NCBI RefSeq assembly: GCF_933775445.1
Contig: NC_065874.1
Span: forward strand, 19,593,501-19,657,500
Reading direction: 5' to 3'
Source: Argentina anserina
Taxonomy: Eukaryota; Streptophyta; Magnoliopsida; Rosales; Rosaceae
DNA length: 64,000 nucleotides
The translations under genes and the position numbers were made by a program. The notes under the pieces are model-generated. The model searched no databases. It had not been told where the DNA came from and saw nothing but the letters and a program-made list of their open reading frames with translations. Below, one piece after another: positions 61,301 to 64,000 of this stretch (positions within the stretch are counted from its first letter, which is position 1; each line of letters begins with the position of its first letter).

Positions 61301-64000
61301 GGCTTTCTGATGCCAGTTTCGTTTGAATTGAAGAGTGTTTCCAGTGTAGGTGTGTGTTTCTTTCAAACTGAGTATCTTTCTATCGTGAGTATCTTTTCAA
61401 TTCCTAATTGAGTATCTTTTCAATTCCCGTTTGAGTATCTTTCTGTGTGGCTTTCTGATGGGAGATTCTTTTCAGTTCTAACAGTGTTTTCAGTGTGGGC
61501 GTGAGTTTTTTTCAAACTGAGTATCTTTCTATCGTGAGTATCTTTTCAATTCTCGTTTGAGTATCTTTATGGATGGTTTTCTGATGCGAGTTTCTTTTGA
61601 ATTTAAGAGTGTTTCCAGTGTGGGCTTGTGTTTCATTCAAACTGAGTAACTTTCTATCGTGACTATCTTTTCCATTCCTAATTGAGTATCTTTTCAATTC
61701 TCATATGAGTATCTTTGTATGTGGCTTTCTGATGCCAGTTTCGTTTGAATTGAAGAGTGTTTCCAGTGTAGGCGTGTGTTTCTTTCAAACTAACTATTTT
61801 TCTATCGTGAGTATCTTTTCAATTCCTAAATGAGTATCTTTTCAATTCCTAAATGAGTATCTTTTCAATTCCCGTTTGAGTATCTTTCTGTGTGGCTTTC
61901 TGATGAGAGTTTCTTTTGAGTTCAAACAGTGTTTTCAGTATGGGTGTGTGTTTCTTTCGAACGGAGTATCTTTCTATTGTGCGTATCTTTTCAATTCCTA
62001 TTTGAGTACCTTTTCAATTCCTGTTTGAGTATCTTTCTGGCTAGATTTCTGATACGAGTTTCTTTTGATTTTGAGTGTTTCCAGTGTGGGAGTGTGTTTC
62101 TTTCAAACTTAGTATCTTTATATCGTGAGTATCTTTTCTTTTCTTATTTGAGTATCTTTTCAATTCCCGTTTGAGTATCTTTCTGTGTGGCTTTCTAATG
62201 GGAGTTTCTTTTGAATTCTAACAGTGTTTTCAGTGTGGGCATGAGTTTCTTTCAAACTGAGTATCTTTCTATCGTGAGTATCTTTTCAATTCTCGTTTGA
62301 GTATCTTTCTGGATGGTTTTCTGATGCGAGTTTGTTTTGAATTTAAGAGTGTTTCCAGTGTGGGCGTGTGTTTCTTTCAAACTTAGTATCTTTTTATTGC
62401 GAGTATCTTTTCAATTCCTATTTAAGTACCTTTTCAATTCCCGTTGAGTATCTTTCTAGATGGCTTTCTAATGCGAGTTTCTTTTGAATTTAAGATTGTT
62501 TCCACTGTGGGCGTGTGTTTCTTTCAAACTCAGTATCTTTATATTGCGAGTATCTTTTCAAATCGTATTTGAGTACGTTTTCAATTCCTATTTGAGTACC
62601 TTTTCAATTCCCGTTGAGTATCTTCCTGGATTGCTTTTTCTGATGCGAGTTTCTTTTGAATTTAAGAGTGTTTCCAAATTGGGCGTGTGTTTCTTTCAAA
62701 CTGAATATCTTTATATCGTGAGTATCTTTTCAATTCCTAATTGAGTATCTTTTCTATTCTCGTTTGAGTATCTTTCTAGATGGCTTTCTGATGGGAGTTT
62801 CTTTTGATTTTGAGTGTTTCCAGTGTGGGCGTGTGTTTCTTTCAAACCGAGTATGTTTGTATCGTGGGTATCTTTTCATTTCCTATTTGAGTATATTTTC
62901 AATTCCCGTTTGAGTATCTTTCTGTGTGGCTTTCTGATAGGAGTTTCTTTTCAATTCTAACAGTGTTTTCAGTGTGGGCGTGTGTTTATTGCAAACTCAG
63001 TATCTTTCTATCATGAGTATCTTTTCAATTCTCGTTTAAGTATCTTTCTGGATGGTTTTCTGATGCGAGTTTCTTTTGAATTTAAGAGTGTTTCCAGTGT
63101 GGGCGTGTGTTTATTTCAAAATGAGTATCTTTATATTGCGAGTATCTTTTCAATTCCTATTTGAGTACCTTTTCAATTCCTATTTGAGTACCTTTTGAAT
63201 TCTTGTTTGAGTATCCTTCTGGATTGCTTTTTCTGATGTAAGTGTCTTTTGAATTTGAGTGTTTCCAGTGTGGGCGTGTGTTTCTTTCAAACTTAGTATC
63301 TTTATATTGCGAGTATCTTTTCAATTCCTATTTAAGTACATTTTCAATTCCCGTTGAGTATCTTTGTGGATGGCTTTCTGATGCGAGTTTTTTTTGAATT
63401 TAAGAGTGTTTCCAGTGTGGGCCTGTGTTTCTTTCAAACTGAATATCTTTCTATCGTGAGAATCTTTTCAATTCCTAATTGAGTATCTTTTCAATTCTCG
63501 TTTGAGTATCTTTCTAGATCGCTTTCTGATGCGAGTTTCTTTTCATTTGAGTGTTTCCAGTACGGGCGTGTGTTTCTTTCAAACTGAGTATCTTTCTATC
63601 GAGTGTATCATTTCAATTCCTATTTGAGTATCTTTTCAATTCCCGTTTGAGTATCTTTCTGTGTGGCTTTCAGATGGGAGTTTCTTTTCAATTCTAACAG
63701 TGTTTTTAGTGTGGGCGTGTGTTTCTTTCAAACTGAGTATCTTTCTATCGTGCTTATTTTTTCCTTTCCTATTTGAATATCATTTCAATTCCCGTTTGAG
63801 TATCTTTCTGTGTGGCTTTCTGATGCGAGTTTCTTTTGAATTTAAGAGTGTTTCGAGTGTGGGCCTGTGTTTCTTTCAAACTGAATATCTTTCTATCGTG
63901 AGTATCTTTTCAATTCCTAAATGAGTATCTTTTCAATTCTCGTTTGAGTATCTTTCTAGATCGCTTTCTGATGCGAGTTTCTTTTGATTTTGATTGTTTC
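58374..64000. repeat. Satellite array, about 147-150-bp unit, runs off the window
   Basis: Roughly 38 tandem units. Each has three or four GAGTATCTTT words followed by a longer block with GGCTTTCTGATGCGAGTTTC and GTGTTTCCAGTGTGGGCG. Sampled unit-to-unit distances are 147, 150, 148 and 149 bp. Two main variants occur: one with TTTGAATTTAAGAGTGTTTC and one with TTCTAACAGTGTTTTC. No gene is supported. The open frames on both strands are repeat by-products. Confidence 0.95.

Noticed and set aside
58334..63924. Many 60-100-codon frames on both strands
   Set aside because: They repeat with the satellite unit, so they are not listed as genes; the minus-strand pattern is kept only as an observation.

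Overview
The window is nuclear DNA of a flowering plant, most likely a eudicot. The evidence is intron-rich genes with GT-AG introns, plant-specific protein families (an LRR receptor-like pseudokinase, an NDR1/HIN1-like protein, a DUF630/DUF632 protein, a LARP1 protein) and dense plant transposons (Athila, Ty1/copia, hAT, PIF/Harbinger, LINE). A rosid or Rosaceae origin is plausible, but nothing in the sequence proves it.

Positions 1 to about 26.7 kb are a gene-rich arm with four genes whose exons I could join in frame. They are an LRR receptor-like pseudokinase of the At5g10020 type (1567-6789, +, 3 exons), an intronless NHL protein (8553-9320, +), a DUF630/DUF632 (NRG2-like) protein (16090-11799, -, 5 exons) and a La-related protein 1 (26228-18407, -, 14 exons). 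Only small insertions occur between them: a 132-bp hairpin MITE candidate and a 5'-truncated LINE with a 17-bp target-site duplication.

From about 26.7 kb the window turns into repeats with no host gene that I can support. In order these are a 546-bp hAT-type element with an 8-bp duplication; a 2.7-kb PIF/Harbinger-type element carrying a transposase remnant and six 145-bp minisatellite units; a gag-only LTR retrotransposon on the minus strand; a solo LTR of the same family with a perfect 5-bp duplication; a gypsy-like LTR split by a complete but decayed Ty1/copia element; and a broken Athila-type Ty3/gypsy element with gag, protease, RT, RNase H and integrase remnants. From 58,374 to the window edge there is a satellite array of roughly 38 units of about 147 to 150 bp.

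The repeats tell a linked story. The gag-only family and the Athila element share LTR starts, a tRNA-Asp-type primer site and a few hundred bases of 5' leader, so the Athila lineage may have supplied the enzymes that moved the gag-only elements. The Athila 3' LTR abuts the satellite inside a repeat unit, so Athila probably inserted into the array and its left flank was later lost. The satellite, the gag-only family and the minisatellite-bearing Harbinger element are the parts most likely to be undescribed.
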